From contig NZ_JACJKS010000015.1 in the NCBI RefSeq assembly GCF_016901695.1, positions 1 to 54,478 on the forward strand: a DNA stretch of 54,478 nt, written 5' to 3'. Shown here piece after piece: positions 1 through 6,076 of the stretch (its first letter is position 1; every line of letters starts with the position of its first letter). The stretch is from Mordavella massiliensis (GTDB taxonomy: Bacteria > Bacillota > Clostridia > Lachnospirales > Lachnospiraceae). The position numbers and the translations under genes are program-made. The notes under the pieces were generated by a model. The model did not search any database and was not told the DNA's origin. It worked only from the letters and a program-made list of their open reading frames with translations.

Positions 1-210
1 ATAATACAAGCAAGGGCAGAACCTCAAAAAAACAGCTCTGCCCAAGAGTAACTAATGACATATCTTATATCAGTTTTTTGAATTTACACAAAACTTGAAA
101 CGGTCTCAAGCAATGTTTAAATGGTAATGAGTAACTCATTGCATGTTCTTTTTTACACCATTCTTTTTTAGAAGTTGGAAAGGGCATTTGCTTTCCTCTT
201 GTCTACCATA

Positions 211-293
211 AACAGAAAATGAAAAGCCCTGTCAAGAGCCTGCCACCGTAGGTGGTGTTTACACTCTTGATCCGGGCTTTTCATCTTTCTGTA
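211..293. repeat. Long imperfect stem-loop, possible terminator
   Basis: Bases 211-238 (ACAGAAAATGAAAAGCCC then TGTCAAGAG) pair with 264-293 (CTCTTGATC then GGGCTTTTCATCTTTCTGT) with few mismatches, enclosing a 25-base loop that has its own small CCACC/GGTGG hairpin. The structure lies just past the 3' end of the minus-strand repressor gene and could end its transcript or one arriving from the left. There is no clean T-run, so a structured leader or small RNA is also possible. The rest of bases 1-319 shows only a weak GGGCAGA/TCTGCCC hairpin at 14-43. Confidence 0.5.
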
Positions 294-319
294 TCTTCTT
301 GTAAGAGGAGAGAAGCGGT

Positions 320-973
320 TTATTTTCTGTGGTTTAGTTCCTTCAAATATTCGTTGTAATCGTAGCTGTCAAAATCATCTCTCGGTGACACTTCTGGAAT
401 GTTCCGCTTATTATTCTCATCCGCAAGGTCAGCTAATGTTGCATCATCATAAGGCTCAACATGTGGATAGCCTTTCAAGGGTTCGCCGTAACGCTCTTTA
501 CTATGCAAAACGTCGTAGCATTTCATCAGTCGTTCTATTTTCTGTCGCTGGACTAATTTCTTTATCTCACTGAGCTCCTCAACAGAAGTCTTAGTGTCAT
601 TCATATAGTTCTGAATATATTCAGACAGTTTTGCTTTCATGTAGAACTGCCATTCTTCTTGGCTCTGGAAATATTCATGGTCGGGTAAACTGTCGAGAGA
701 AACATTGAAATCTTCTTCCCGTTTCACAACTTCCATAATGAATTGTTCCACATGGGAAGTTTGTTCCCATTCACCTGTCAGAAGCTCATTCGGGGTTACA
801 CCCAACACATTCATAATCTTTTCCAGCGTTTCAAAGGTGGGATAGTTTACACCACGTTCAATCTTGGAAAGACTCTGCAAGTTGATACCAATAGCGTCCG
901 CGAGCTCCTGTTGTTTCATTTTTCTATGTTTTCGGATAATCTGTATATTCTCGCCCAAAAGCTGATAATTCAT
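320..973 (-). CDS. XRE-family transcriptional repressor of the mobile element
   Basis: A helix-turn-helix regulator of 217 residues. Residues 5-65 form a classical XRE/Cro-C1 domain (ENIQIIRKHRKMKQQELADA, then SKIERG and PTFETLEKI). The remaining 150 residues are acidic and probably serve oligomerization or signal sensing; I do not recognise that part. It is transcribed away from the replication/recombination module. Its own promoter lies back-to-back with the promoter serving rep-xis-int, with dyads between and over them, so it probably represses both. Its role as the element's maintenance repressor is inferred from position and domain. The exact signal that lifts repression cannot be read from the sequence. 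Confidence 0.8.
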   Translation of the reverse strand: MNYQLLGENIQIIRKHRKMKQQELADAIGINLQSLSKIERGVNYPTFETLEKIMNVLGVTPNELLTGEWEQTSHVEQFIMEVVKREEDFNVSLDSLPDHEYFQSQEEWQFYMKAKLSEYIQNYMNDTKTSVEELSEIKKLVQRQKIERLMKCYDVLHSKERYGEPLKGYPHVEPYDDATLADLADENNKRNIPEVSPRDDFDSYDYNEYLKELNHRK

Positions 974-1008
974 GGAATATCTTCTCCCTTCATTTGATTT
1001 ATAAGCCT

Positions 1009-1037
1009 ATCATACTTATTTATTTGTGGAAAGTCAA
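1009..1037 (-). promoter_or_regulatory. Promoter of the XRE repressor gene
   Basis: On the minus strand, TTGACT (1037-1032) and TATGAT (1014-1009) are separated by exactly 17 bases, a near-consensus sigma-A promoter pointing at the repressor gene, whose start codon is about 36 bases further on. Confidence 0.7.
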
Positions 1038-1052
1038 GAGAAAGTTCTTGAC
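1033..1052. promoter_or_regulatory. Operator-like dyad between divergent promoters
   Basis: GTCAAGA (1033-1039) and TCTTGAC (1046-1052) form a perfect 7-bp dyad with a 6-base spacer. It covers the -35 elements of both the repressor promoter and the opposing promoter, where a bound XRE dimer would shut off both. Binding is inferred. Confidence 0.55.
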
Positions 1053-1076
1053 AAGTAATTCTGATAGCGTTACTAT
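1048..1076 (+). promoter_or_regulatory. Promoter for the rep-xis-int side
   Basis: TTGACA (1048-1053), a 17-base spacer and TACTAT (1071-1076) face the replication and recombination genes. The consensus -35 box lies inside the operator-like dyad at 1033-1052, and the -10 box overlaps the second dyad at 1072-1091. Confidence 0.7.
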
Positions 1077-1091
1077 ATCGTCAGATATAGT
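1072..1091. promoter_or_regulatory. Second dyad over the -10 region
   Basis: ACTATATC and GATATAGT are perfect 8-bp arms around GTCA. The dyad overlaps the -10 box of the rightward promoter and the expected transcription start. It could be a second repressor site or a leader hairpin. Its arms differ from the 1033-1052 dyad, so a different protein may bind. Confidence 0.4.
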
Positions 1092-1191
1092 GATTAAGCA
1101 CCACAGGGCCAATCACACGCTTGAGTAAGCATTGATAAGAGATATTTTCACTTCATAAGCGTTAATACACGGTCTTATGGACTGAAAATCG

Positions 1192-1285
1192 GAGTTCCCA
1201 GATATGCCAGAACGGACGGGGCACGTCACCCCAGACGTGACACGGACGGGCTAGTATATCTGGATGGGAACGCCGTCAGGCGTTC
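1192..1285. other. Candidate oriT / double-strand origin region
   Basis: This non-coding block before the relaxase/Rep gene is rich in structure. GTTCCCAGATAT at 1192-1203 is nearly complementary to ATATCTGGATGGGAAC at 1255-1270. Two direct copies of ACGGACGGG (1212-1220, 1242-1250) flank a GTCAC/GTGAC hairpin. A perfect GAACGCC-GTCA-GGCGTTC hairpin lies at 1268-1285. Rep_trans/MobT enzymes nick at hairpins beside or inside their genes, so this is the best place for the nick site. The exact nic cannot be named. The flanking bases 1092-1191 and 1286-1398 show nothing I can assign. Confidence 0.4.
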
Positions 1286-1480
1286 TGCAAAGGGCGAATA
1301 TGTAACACCGCCCTGCGCATACAAGTCATAGTAGCTAAAAACGTGCATGGATAAAGGGAAAATGGCTGTTCCGACTATGCACAAAATGCAACGGAAAGAA
1401 AGGAGTAATGCAACATAGCAACACATGAACATCTGACAGTAAAGATTGATTACATCAGCATTGTATTTGACAGTGCAACA

Positions 1481-2506
1481 GTGGAAGAAGTGATAAGGCA
1501 CATCTTGGATATGCCGGAAGATATCTTTATCACTTATCCGGCAAAGGTGGCTTTTAAGACTTACCAGACACGCTGGCAGTTAGGGGACATTTACATATCG
1601 GGCAATGCAAAGCCCACAGAGGACAACCCGCAGGGGCTTGGCTGTTACCTCGTTATAACAGGGAGAGGCTGTGACGATATTTTCAATATCCTCGACAGCC
1701 ATAACCGCACATTCGGTCATATGTTTCATCAATGCGTCCGCTGGTTCGGAACAGAGTTCCATTTTACAAGGCTGGATATTGCCATTGACGACAGGAATGA
1801 AGTACCGTTTTTCACGCCAGCACAGATACGGAAGAAATTTGAAAAAGAGGAATTTGTCTCCACCAGCGATTTCTACCATTTTGACGACAGCAAGTATGAT
1901 ACGGACGGCTTGGCAAGGACGGCTTATCTCGGTTCTGGGAAATCTGCTATATCCTACCGCTTCTACGATAAGGACAGAGAGGTGAGCGCAAAGTACAATA
2001 AATCACTTGATGAGATTGGAAGCTGGAAACGTACAGAGATACAGCTCCGTGATGAAAAAGCACACGCCTTTGCCATGCTCTTTGAGGAAAGACCTATGGA
2101 GCTAGGAGAGCTTGCGTTCGGCCTGCTATCGGAAAATCTGCGCTTTGTCGTTCCCAACAAGAATGAGAGCAACAAGAGCCGTTGGAAAACGTGCCGTTTC
2201 TGGAAACGCTTCTTAGGGAATGTAGAACCTTTAAAGCTCCATATCCCCAAAACACAGAACTCGCTTCTGGAAACCCAGCAATGGCTGACGGACGGGGGTG
2301 TTATCTCGGCGGTCAAAGGTTTCTATTTTCTCGAAGAGCACGATGCTTTAGGTGAGCTGAAATCAGTCGGGGAAATGCTGGACAAGGCAAGGTACAGCCC
2401 TCCACTCTCCGGCAAGCTGACGGGGCATTTACAGAGGATAGGCAGGGAAGAACTGATACCCCATATCCAGTACGATACCAAAAGCGGAAAAGGGGGTGCT
2501 GTATGA
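1481..2506 (+). CDS. Rep_trans-type replication initiator / MobT-like relaxase
   Basis: The protein resembles the Rep_trans family (rolling-circle initiators and MobT relaxases such as Tn916 Orf20). Visible family blocks are [10 protein letters not shown] near residue 95, RFYDKDRE near 160 and [10 protein letters not shown] near 183. Such enzymes nick one strand at an origin for transfer or circle replication. The GTG used here lacks a ribosome site. The frame stays open upstream to base 1409 and encodes VKIDYISIVFDSAT, which looks like the true N-terminal strand, but no ATG/GTG/TTG is in that frame. An ATG at 1408 behind AAAGGAG is one frame off and stops after six codons. A frameshift near 1426 is therefore likely. 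The stop overlaps the excisionase start by ATGA. Confidence 0.7.
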   Translation: MEEVIRHILDMPEDIFITYPAKVAFKTYQTRWQLGDIYISGNAKPTEDNPQGLGCYLVITGRGCDDIFNILDSHNRTFGHMFHQCVRWFGTEFHFTRLDIAIDDRNEVPFFTPAQIRKKFEKEEFVSTSDFYHFDDSKYDTDGLARTAYLGSGKSAISYRFYDKDREVSAKYNKSLDEIGSWKRTEIQLRDEKAHAFAMLFEERPMELGELAFGLLSENLRFVVPNKNESNKSRWKTCRFWKRFLGNVEPLKLHIPKTQNSLLETQQWLTDGGVISAVKGFYFLEEHDALGELKSVGEMLDKARYSPPLSGKLTGHLQRIGREELIPHIQYDTKSGKGGAV

Positions 2507-2706
2507 GTAATACAGATATTCCCGTATGGGAGAAATACACCTTGACCATTGAAGAAGCGTCAAAATATTTCCGTATCGGGGAGAAGAAACTCCGCAAGCT
2601 GGCAGAGGAAAATCAAGGAGCCTGCTGGCTTATGATGAACGGCAACCGTATCCAGATCAAGAGAAAACAGTTTGAGAAAGTCATTGATGAACTGGACGCT
2701 ATCTGA
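2503..2706 (+). CDS. xis: Tn916-type excisionase
   Basis: A 67-residue basic winged-helix protein very close to Tn916 Xis as I recall it, with the blocks [19 protein letters not shown] and [15 protein letters not shown] and full family length. Xis binds near the ends of the element, bends the DNA and steers the integrase toward excision. The start codon overlaps the relaxase stop (ATGA), so translation is probably coupled. It is followed by about 107 non-coding bases before the integrase. This arrangement allows Xis and Int to be made from one transcript started left of the relaxase gene. Confidence 0.92.
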   Translation: MSNTDIPVWEKYTLTIEEASKYFRIGEKKLRKLAEENQGACWLMMNGNRIQIKRKQFEKVIDELDAI

Positions 2707-2813
2707 CGCTGTATTATAGCGTTTTATGGATTTGGATATGGTAGAGAAGTGCCGGATATGTTATACTTCAAAATGTCATATCGGGACTCTTCCAAAAGTG
2801 GAAAGGAGCGAAG

Positions 2814-4007
2814 ATGAGCGAGAAAAGACGTGATAATAAAGGTCGTGTCTTGCGAAATGGAGAGAGTCAACGTAAAGACGGACGTTTCATGTATAAATAC
2901 ACAGATAATGCAGGAAATATAAAATATGTATATAGTTGGAAACTGGTCAAGACAGATACCGTTCCCAAAGGGGCGAAAGATGATTTGTCGCTGAGGGAAA
3001 AAGAAAAACTGATACATAGAGACTTGGAAGATGATATTGTTCCCTGCGGCGGTGAAATGACAGTGCTGGATTTGGTGAAGAAATATGTATCGCAGAAAAC
3101 AGGGGTGAAGCATAATACAGAAGCCAATTACAAATTTGTCATTAACATTATCAAAAAAGAGGACTTTGGGAAAAAGCGGATTGATAAGGTGAAATTATCT
3201 GACGCAAAGGGCTGGCTGATTAAATTGCAGAGTGACGGCAGAGGGTACAGCACCATACATTCTGTGCGTGGCGTTGTAAGACCAGCGTTCCAGATGGCGG
3301 TTGATGATGATTTGATAAGGAAAAATCCCTTTGAGTTCCAGCTTGCCACAGTGGTTGTCAATGACAGTGTGACAAGAGAAGCCCTTACCAGAAAGCAGGA
3401 ACGGGCATTTCTGAAATTCGTAAAAGAGGATAAACACTTTTCCAGATACTATGAAGGTATCTATATCCTTTTTAAGACAGGACTTCGGATTTCTGAATTT
3501 GTAGGGCTGACGATTGCGGATATTGACTTGAAAAACGGCGTTATCAACGTCAATCATCAGTTACAGAGGAAACGGAATATGGAATACGTCATAGAGGAGA
3601 CGAAAACCGAGTGCGGTACAAGGCTTGTGCCTATGACAGACGAGGTGAAAAAGTGTTTTCGCAAAATCATTGAGAACCGCAAAAAGCCAAAGACAGAACC
3701 CATGATAGACGGGAAAGTGGGTTTTCTGTATCTGGACAAAAATGATATGCCAATGGTCGCTCTGCACTGGGAAAAATATTTCCAGCATATCTGTGAGAAA
3801 TATAATAAAATTTACAAAGCTGAAATGCCAAAGGTGACGCCCCATGTCTGCCGTCATACATTTTGCTCCAATATGGCAAAATCGGGTATGAACCCTAAGA
3901 CATTGCAGAAGATTATGGGGCACTCGGATATCGGCGTGACGCTGAACACTTATACGCATGTAGGCTTTGAAGACATTCAAAAAGAGATGAAAAAGATATG
4001 TAGTTAG
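2814..4007 (+). CDS. int: Tn916-family tyrosine integrase
   Basis: A 397-residue site-specific recombinase. The N-terminal arm-binding domain begins MSEKRRDNKGRVL, as in Tn916 Int. A SAM-like core-binding domain covers about residues 80-170, and the catalytic domain follows. Catalytic residues visible are Arg in GLRISEF (about 225), His and Arg in HVCRHTF (about 345-348), His in MGHSDIG (about 370) and the nucleophile Tyr in NTYTHVG (about 380). Length matches the family (about 400). GGAAAGGAG precedes the ATG. It catalyses integration and, with Xis, excision. Its 3' end marks the right edge of the element, 168 bases before the first chromosomal gene. No damage is visible. Confidence 0.93.
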   Translation: MSEKRRDNKGRVLRNGESQRKDGRFMYKYTDNAGNIKYVYSWKLVKTDTVPKGAKDDLSLREKEKLIHRDLEDDIVPCGGEMTVLDLVKKYVSQKTGVKHNTEANYKFVINIIKKEDFGKKRIDKVKLSDAKGWLIKLQSDGRGYSTIHSVRGVVRPAFQMAVDDDLIRKNPFEFQLATVVVNDSVTREALTRKQERAFLKFVKEDKHFSRYYEGIYILFKTGLRISEFVGLTIADIDLKNGVINVNHQLQRKRNMEYVIEETKTECGTRLVPMTDEVKKCFRKIIENRKKPKTEPMIDGKVGFLYLDKNDMPMVALHWEKYFQHICEKYNKIYKAEMPKVTPHVCRHTFCSNMAKSGMNPKTLQKIMGHSDIGVTLNTYTHVGFEDIQKEMKKICS

Positions 4008-4016
4008 GTGAGTTGT

Positions 4017-4061
4017 AAAGTTGTAAAATAGGGGGAGTTTTACAACCTATTTTACAACTTT
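4017..4061. repeat. Perfect 16-bp palindrome with four TTGTAAA boxes
   Basis: AAAGTTGTAAAATAGG (4017-4032) is exactly complementary to 4046-4061 across a 13-base gap. The box TTGTAAA occurs twice forward (4013, 4021) and twice reversed (ending 4045 and 4057) within 50 bases. It lies directly after the integrase stop. It could be integrase arm-type or core sites at the attachment end, or an intrinsic terminator for int. The dense box repetition favours protein binding; the choice is inference. Confidence 0.6.
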
Positions 4062-4175
4062 TCAGAGGAAAAACCTGCTGACATATGCCAAAATACGCAA
4101 GTTCCTCTAAAATGAGGAAATGCGGGAAACCCTGTAAAATCAAGGAAAAACCAACATATAAGGAGAAATGCGAAC

Positions 4176-4655
4176 ATGATTAAAATACTATTCATCTGCC
4201 ACGGCAATATCTGCCGCTCTCCCATGGCGGAGTTCGTCCTGCGCGACATGGTACAAAAGCAGGGTCTGGGAGACCAGTTCCATATCGCCTCGGCGGCCAC
4301 CAGCTCCGAGGAGACCGGAAACCCGGTCCACCCGGGGACGACCCGCAAACTGCGGGAGCTGGGCATCAGCACCGCCGGCAAGTATGCCGTGCAGATGGCG
4401 AAGAAAGACTATAAGAACTATGATCACATCATCGCCATGGAGACCCGGAACATCCGGAATATCCACCGCATCATCGGCGCGGATCCGGAGCACAAGGTGC
4501 AGCGGCTCCTGGATTTCTCGGACAGCCCCCGGGATATCGCGGATCCCTGGTACACCGGGAATTTTGAGCGCACCTACGACGATGTCAGGGAGGGCTGCGA
4601 GGCGCTTCTTACGTACATTCTGGAGAGGGACGGCGGCCGGATGGGGAAAAGATAA
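4176..4655 (+). CDS. Low-molecular-weight protein-tyrosine phosphatase
   Basis: A cytoplasmic phosphatase of 159 residues, the normal family length. The P-loop is CHGNICRSP at residues 8-16, with nucleophile Cys8 and Arg14. The general acid is Asp123 in the DPWYTG loop near the C-terminus, where the family has DP[YW]. In Gram-positive bacteria such enzymes often reset tyrosine kinases of capsule synthesis or stress signalling, but no kinase is adjacent here, so the target is unknown. AAGGAG precedes the ATG at normal spacing. It is the first chromosomal gene after the integrated element and is clearly GC-richer than the integrase. Confidence 0.92.
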   Translation: MIKILFICHGNICRSPMAEFVLRDMVQKQGLGDQFHIASAATSSEETGNPVHPGTTRKLRELGISTAGKYAVQMAKKDYKNYDHIIAMETRNIRNIHRIIGADPEHKVQRLLDFSDSPRDIADPWYTGNFERTYDDVREGCEALLTYILERDGGRMGKR

Positions 4656-4681
4656 AAATCAGTGAAAATCAGTGAAAAGCG

Positions 4682-4708
4682 TTCGCCCGCCCTTCCGTGG
4701 CGGGCGAA
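4682..4708 (+). terminator. Strong stem-loop after the phosphatase gene
   Basis: TTCGCCCGCC and GGCGGGCGAA form a perfect 10-bp GC-rich stem around a 7-base loop, 27 bases after the phosphatase stop. The following bases (AGTATGCTAAAATAAAAT) are A/T-rich but lack a T-run, so termination is only probable. A 10-base direct repeat AAAATCAGTG precedes it at 4666-4685. Confidence 0.45.
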
Positions 4709-4768
4709 AGTATGCTAAAATAAAATGTCAACAAAGCGAAAGAAAAGCAAGAGAAAAGGAGAGAAGAC

Positions 4769-5578
4769 GTGCTTACGATCAATCAGTATGTAAAAGCGTC
4801 CAGCCTGGAGGAAGCCTACGAGCTGAACCAGAAAAAGAGCAACGTGATCCTGGGAGGCATGCTCTGGCTGAAGATGCAGAAGAGAAATGTGGGGACGGCC
4901 ATCGACCTGTCCGGCCTCGGCCTTGATGCGATCGAGGAGACGGAGGAGGCGTACCGCATCGGCGCCATGGTGACGCTGCGCCATCTGGAGCTTCACGGGG
5001 GACTGAACGCCCTGACCCAGGGCGCGGCCCGGGAGAGCGTGCGCCGCATCGTGGGCGTGCAGTTCCGCAATATGGCGACCGTGGGCGGCAGCGTGTTCGG
5101 CCGGTACGGCTTTTCCGATGTGCTGACCTTCCTGATGGCGGCCGGCGCGCAGGTGGAGCTCTACAAGGCGGGGCGGATGCCGGTGGAGACGTTTGCGTAC
5201 CTGCCCTATGACAGGGACATCCTCACCCATGTGATCGTGCCGAAGCGGTCCATGAAGGCGGCCTACCTCTCCCAGCGGAATACGAAGACCGATTTCCCGG
5301 TGGCAGCCTGCTGTGTCGTGCAGGATATGGACGCGGGAGGAGAGATCCGCTGCGTCATCGGGGCCCGGCCCATGAAGGCGGTCTGTCTGCGGGACGAGCG
5401 GGGGATCCTGGCGGAAGGCATCACCGCAGGGAGCGCGCAGGCATTTGGAGACTATGTGACAGAGACCGTGGAGACGGGGACGAACCTGCGGGGCAGCGCG
5501 CAGTACCGGAAGATCGTGGCCGGCGTGCTGGCAAAACGGGCGCTTCTTCAGATCGCGGGACTGGAAGAGAGAGCGTAG
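4769..5578 (+). CDS. Molybdenum hydroxylase, FAD-binding subunit
   Basis: The medium subunit of a xanthine-dehydrogenase-type enzyme, 269 residues. It carries electrons from the iron-sulfur subunit to FAD and then to an acceptor. The N-terminal FAD-binding segment includes VILGGMLWLK, and the middle contains ATVGGSVFGR, matching the TxGG loop that binds the FAD diphosphate; the CO-dehydrogenase flavoprotein C-terminal domain follows. It starts at GTG behind AAAGGAG and is 15 bases from the next subunit. The order FAD, iron-sulfur, molybdenum subunit forms one operon. No cofactor-insertion chaperone or purine gene lies alongside, so the substrate (purine or another N-heterocycle or aldehyde) cannot be fixed. 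Confidence 0.88.
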   Translation: MLTINQYVKASSLEEAYELNQKKSNVILGGMLWLKMQKRNVGTAIDLSGLGLDAIEETEEAYRIGAMVTLRHLELHGGLNALTQGAARESVRRIVGVQFRNMATVGGSVFGRYGFSDVLTFLMAAGAQVELYKAGRMPVETFAYLPYDRDILTHVIVPKRSMKAAYLSQRNTKTDFPVAACCVVQDMDAGGEIRCVIGARPMKAVCLRDERGILAEGITAGSAQAFGDYVTETVETGTNLRGSAQYRKIVAGVLAKRALLQIAGLEERA

Positions 5579-5593
5579 AGGAGGGGAGACAGG

Positions 5594-6076
5594 ATGCAGA
5601 TACAGATGACCGTAAATGAAAAAAAGATACAGGCAGATATCGCCCCGGATATGCTCCTCATCGACTTCCTGCGGGCCCACGGCTGCTACAGCGTGAAGCG
5701 GGGCTGCGAGACGTCCAACTGCGGGCTGTGCACCGTGTTCATGGACGACAGGCCGGTGCTGTCCTGCAGCCTTCTGGCGGCCCGGGCGGACGGACATAAG
5801 GTGACGACGCTGGAGGGGCTTCAGGAGGAAGCGGAAGGCTTCGGCGCCTTCATCGCTGACCAGGGGGCGGAGCAGTGCGGCTTCTGCAATCCGGGTTTTA
5901 TGATGAACGGGATCGCTATGTTCCGGGAGAATCCGGATCCGACGGACGAGGAGATCCTGGAGTACCTGGCGGGGAACCTGTGCCGCTGCTCCGGTTATGA
6001 GGGACAACTGCGGGGGATCCGTTCTTATATCGAATACAAAAAGCAGCAGGCAGATGAGAAGGGAGGGGATGCATAA
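5594..6076 (+). CDS. Molybdenum hydroxylase, [2Fe-2S] subunit
   Basis: The small electron-transfer subunit, 160 residues. The plant-ferredoxin-like cluster uses Cys38, Cys43, Cys46 and Cys58 (CETSNCGLC, then LSC). The second, helical domain cluster uses Cys95, Cys98, Cys130 and Cys132 (QCGFC and CRCSG). All eight ligands are present, so both clusters should form. GAGGGGAGA precedes the ATG, and the stop overlaps the ATG of the molybdenum subunit (TAATG), implying coupled translation. It relays electrons from the molybdenum centre to the FAD subunit encoded just before it. Confidence 0.92.
   Translation: MQIQMTVNEKKIQADIAPDMLLIDFLRAHGCYSVKRGCETSNCGLCTVFMDDRPVLSCSLLAARADGHKVTTLEGLQEEAEGFGAFIADQGAEQCGFCNPGFMMNGIAMFRENPDPTDEEILEYLAGNLCRCSGYEGQLRGIRSYIEYKKQQADEKGGDA

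Larger units (their letters stand above)
1..4062. mobile_element. Right part of a Tn916-like integrative mobilizable element
   Basis: The interval holds a repressor, a Rep_trans/MobT-type initiator, an excisionase and a Tn916-family integrase in the order typical of the recombination end of small integrative elements. The DNA is visibly AT-richer than the chromosomal genes that begin with the phosphatase downstream. The integrase is the last gene, so the right attachment site should lie shortly after it, near the TTGTAAA-rich palindrome. The left end is outside the window, so cargo and total size are unknown. No type IV secretion genes are visible, which suggests mobilization in trans, but that is inference. 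The right boundary is approximate. Confidence 0.75.

Noticed and set aside
4066-4152. Direct repeat AGGAAAAACC (4066-4075 and 4143-4152) as attachment-site cores
   Set aside because: Both copies are on the same side of the integrase and only 10 bases long; a true core pair would bracket the element, whose left end is not in the window.
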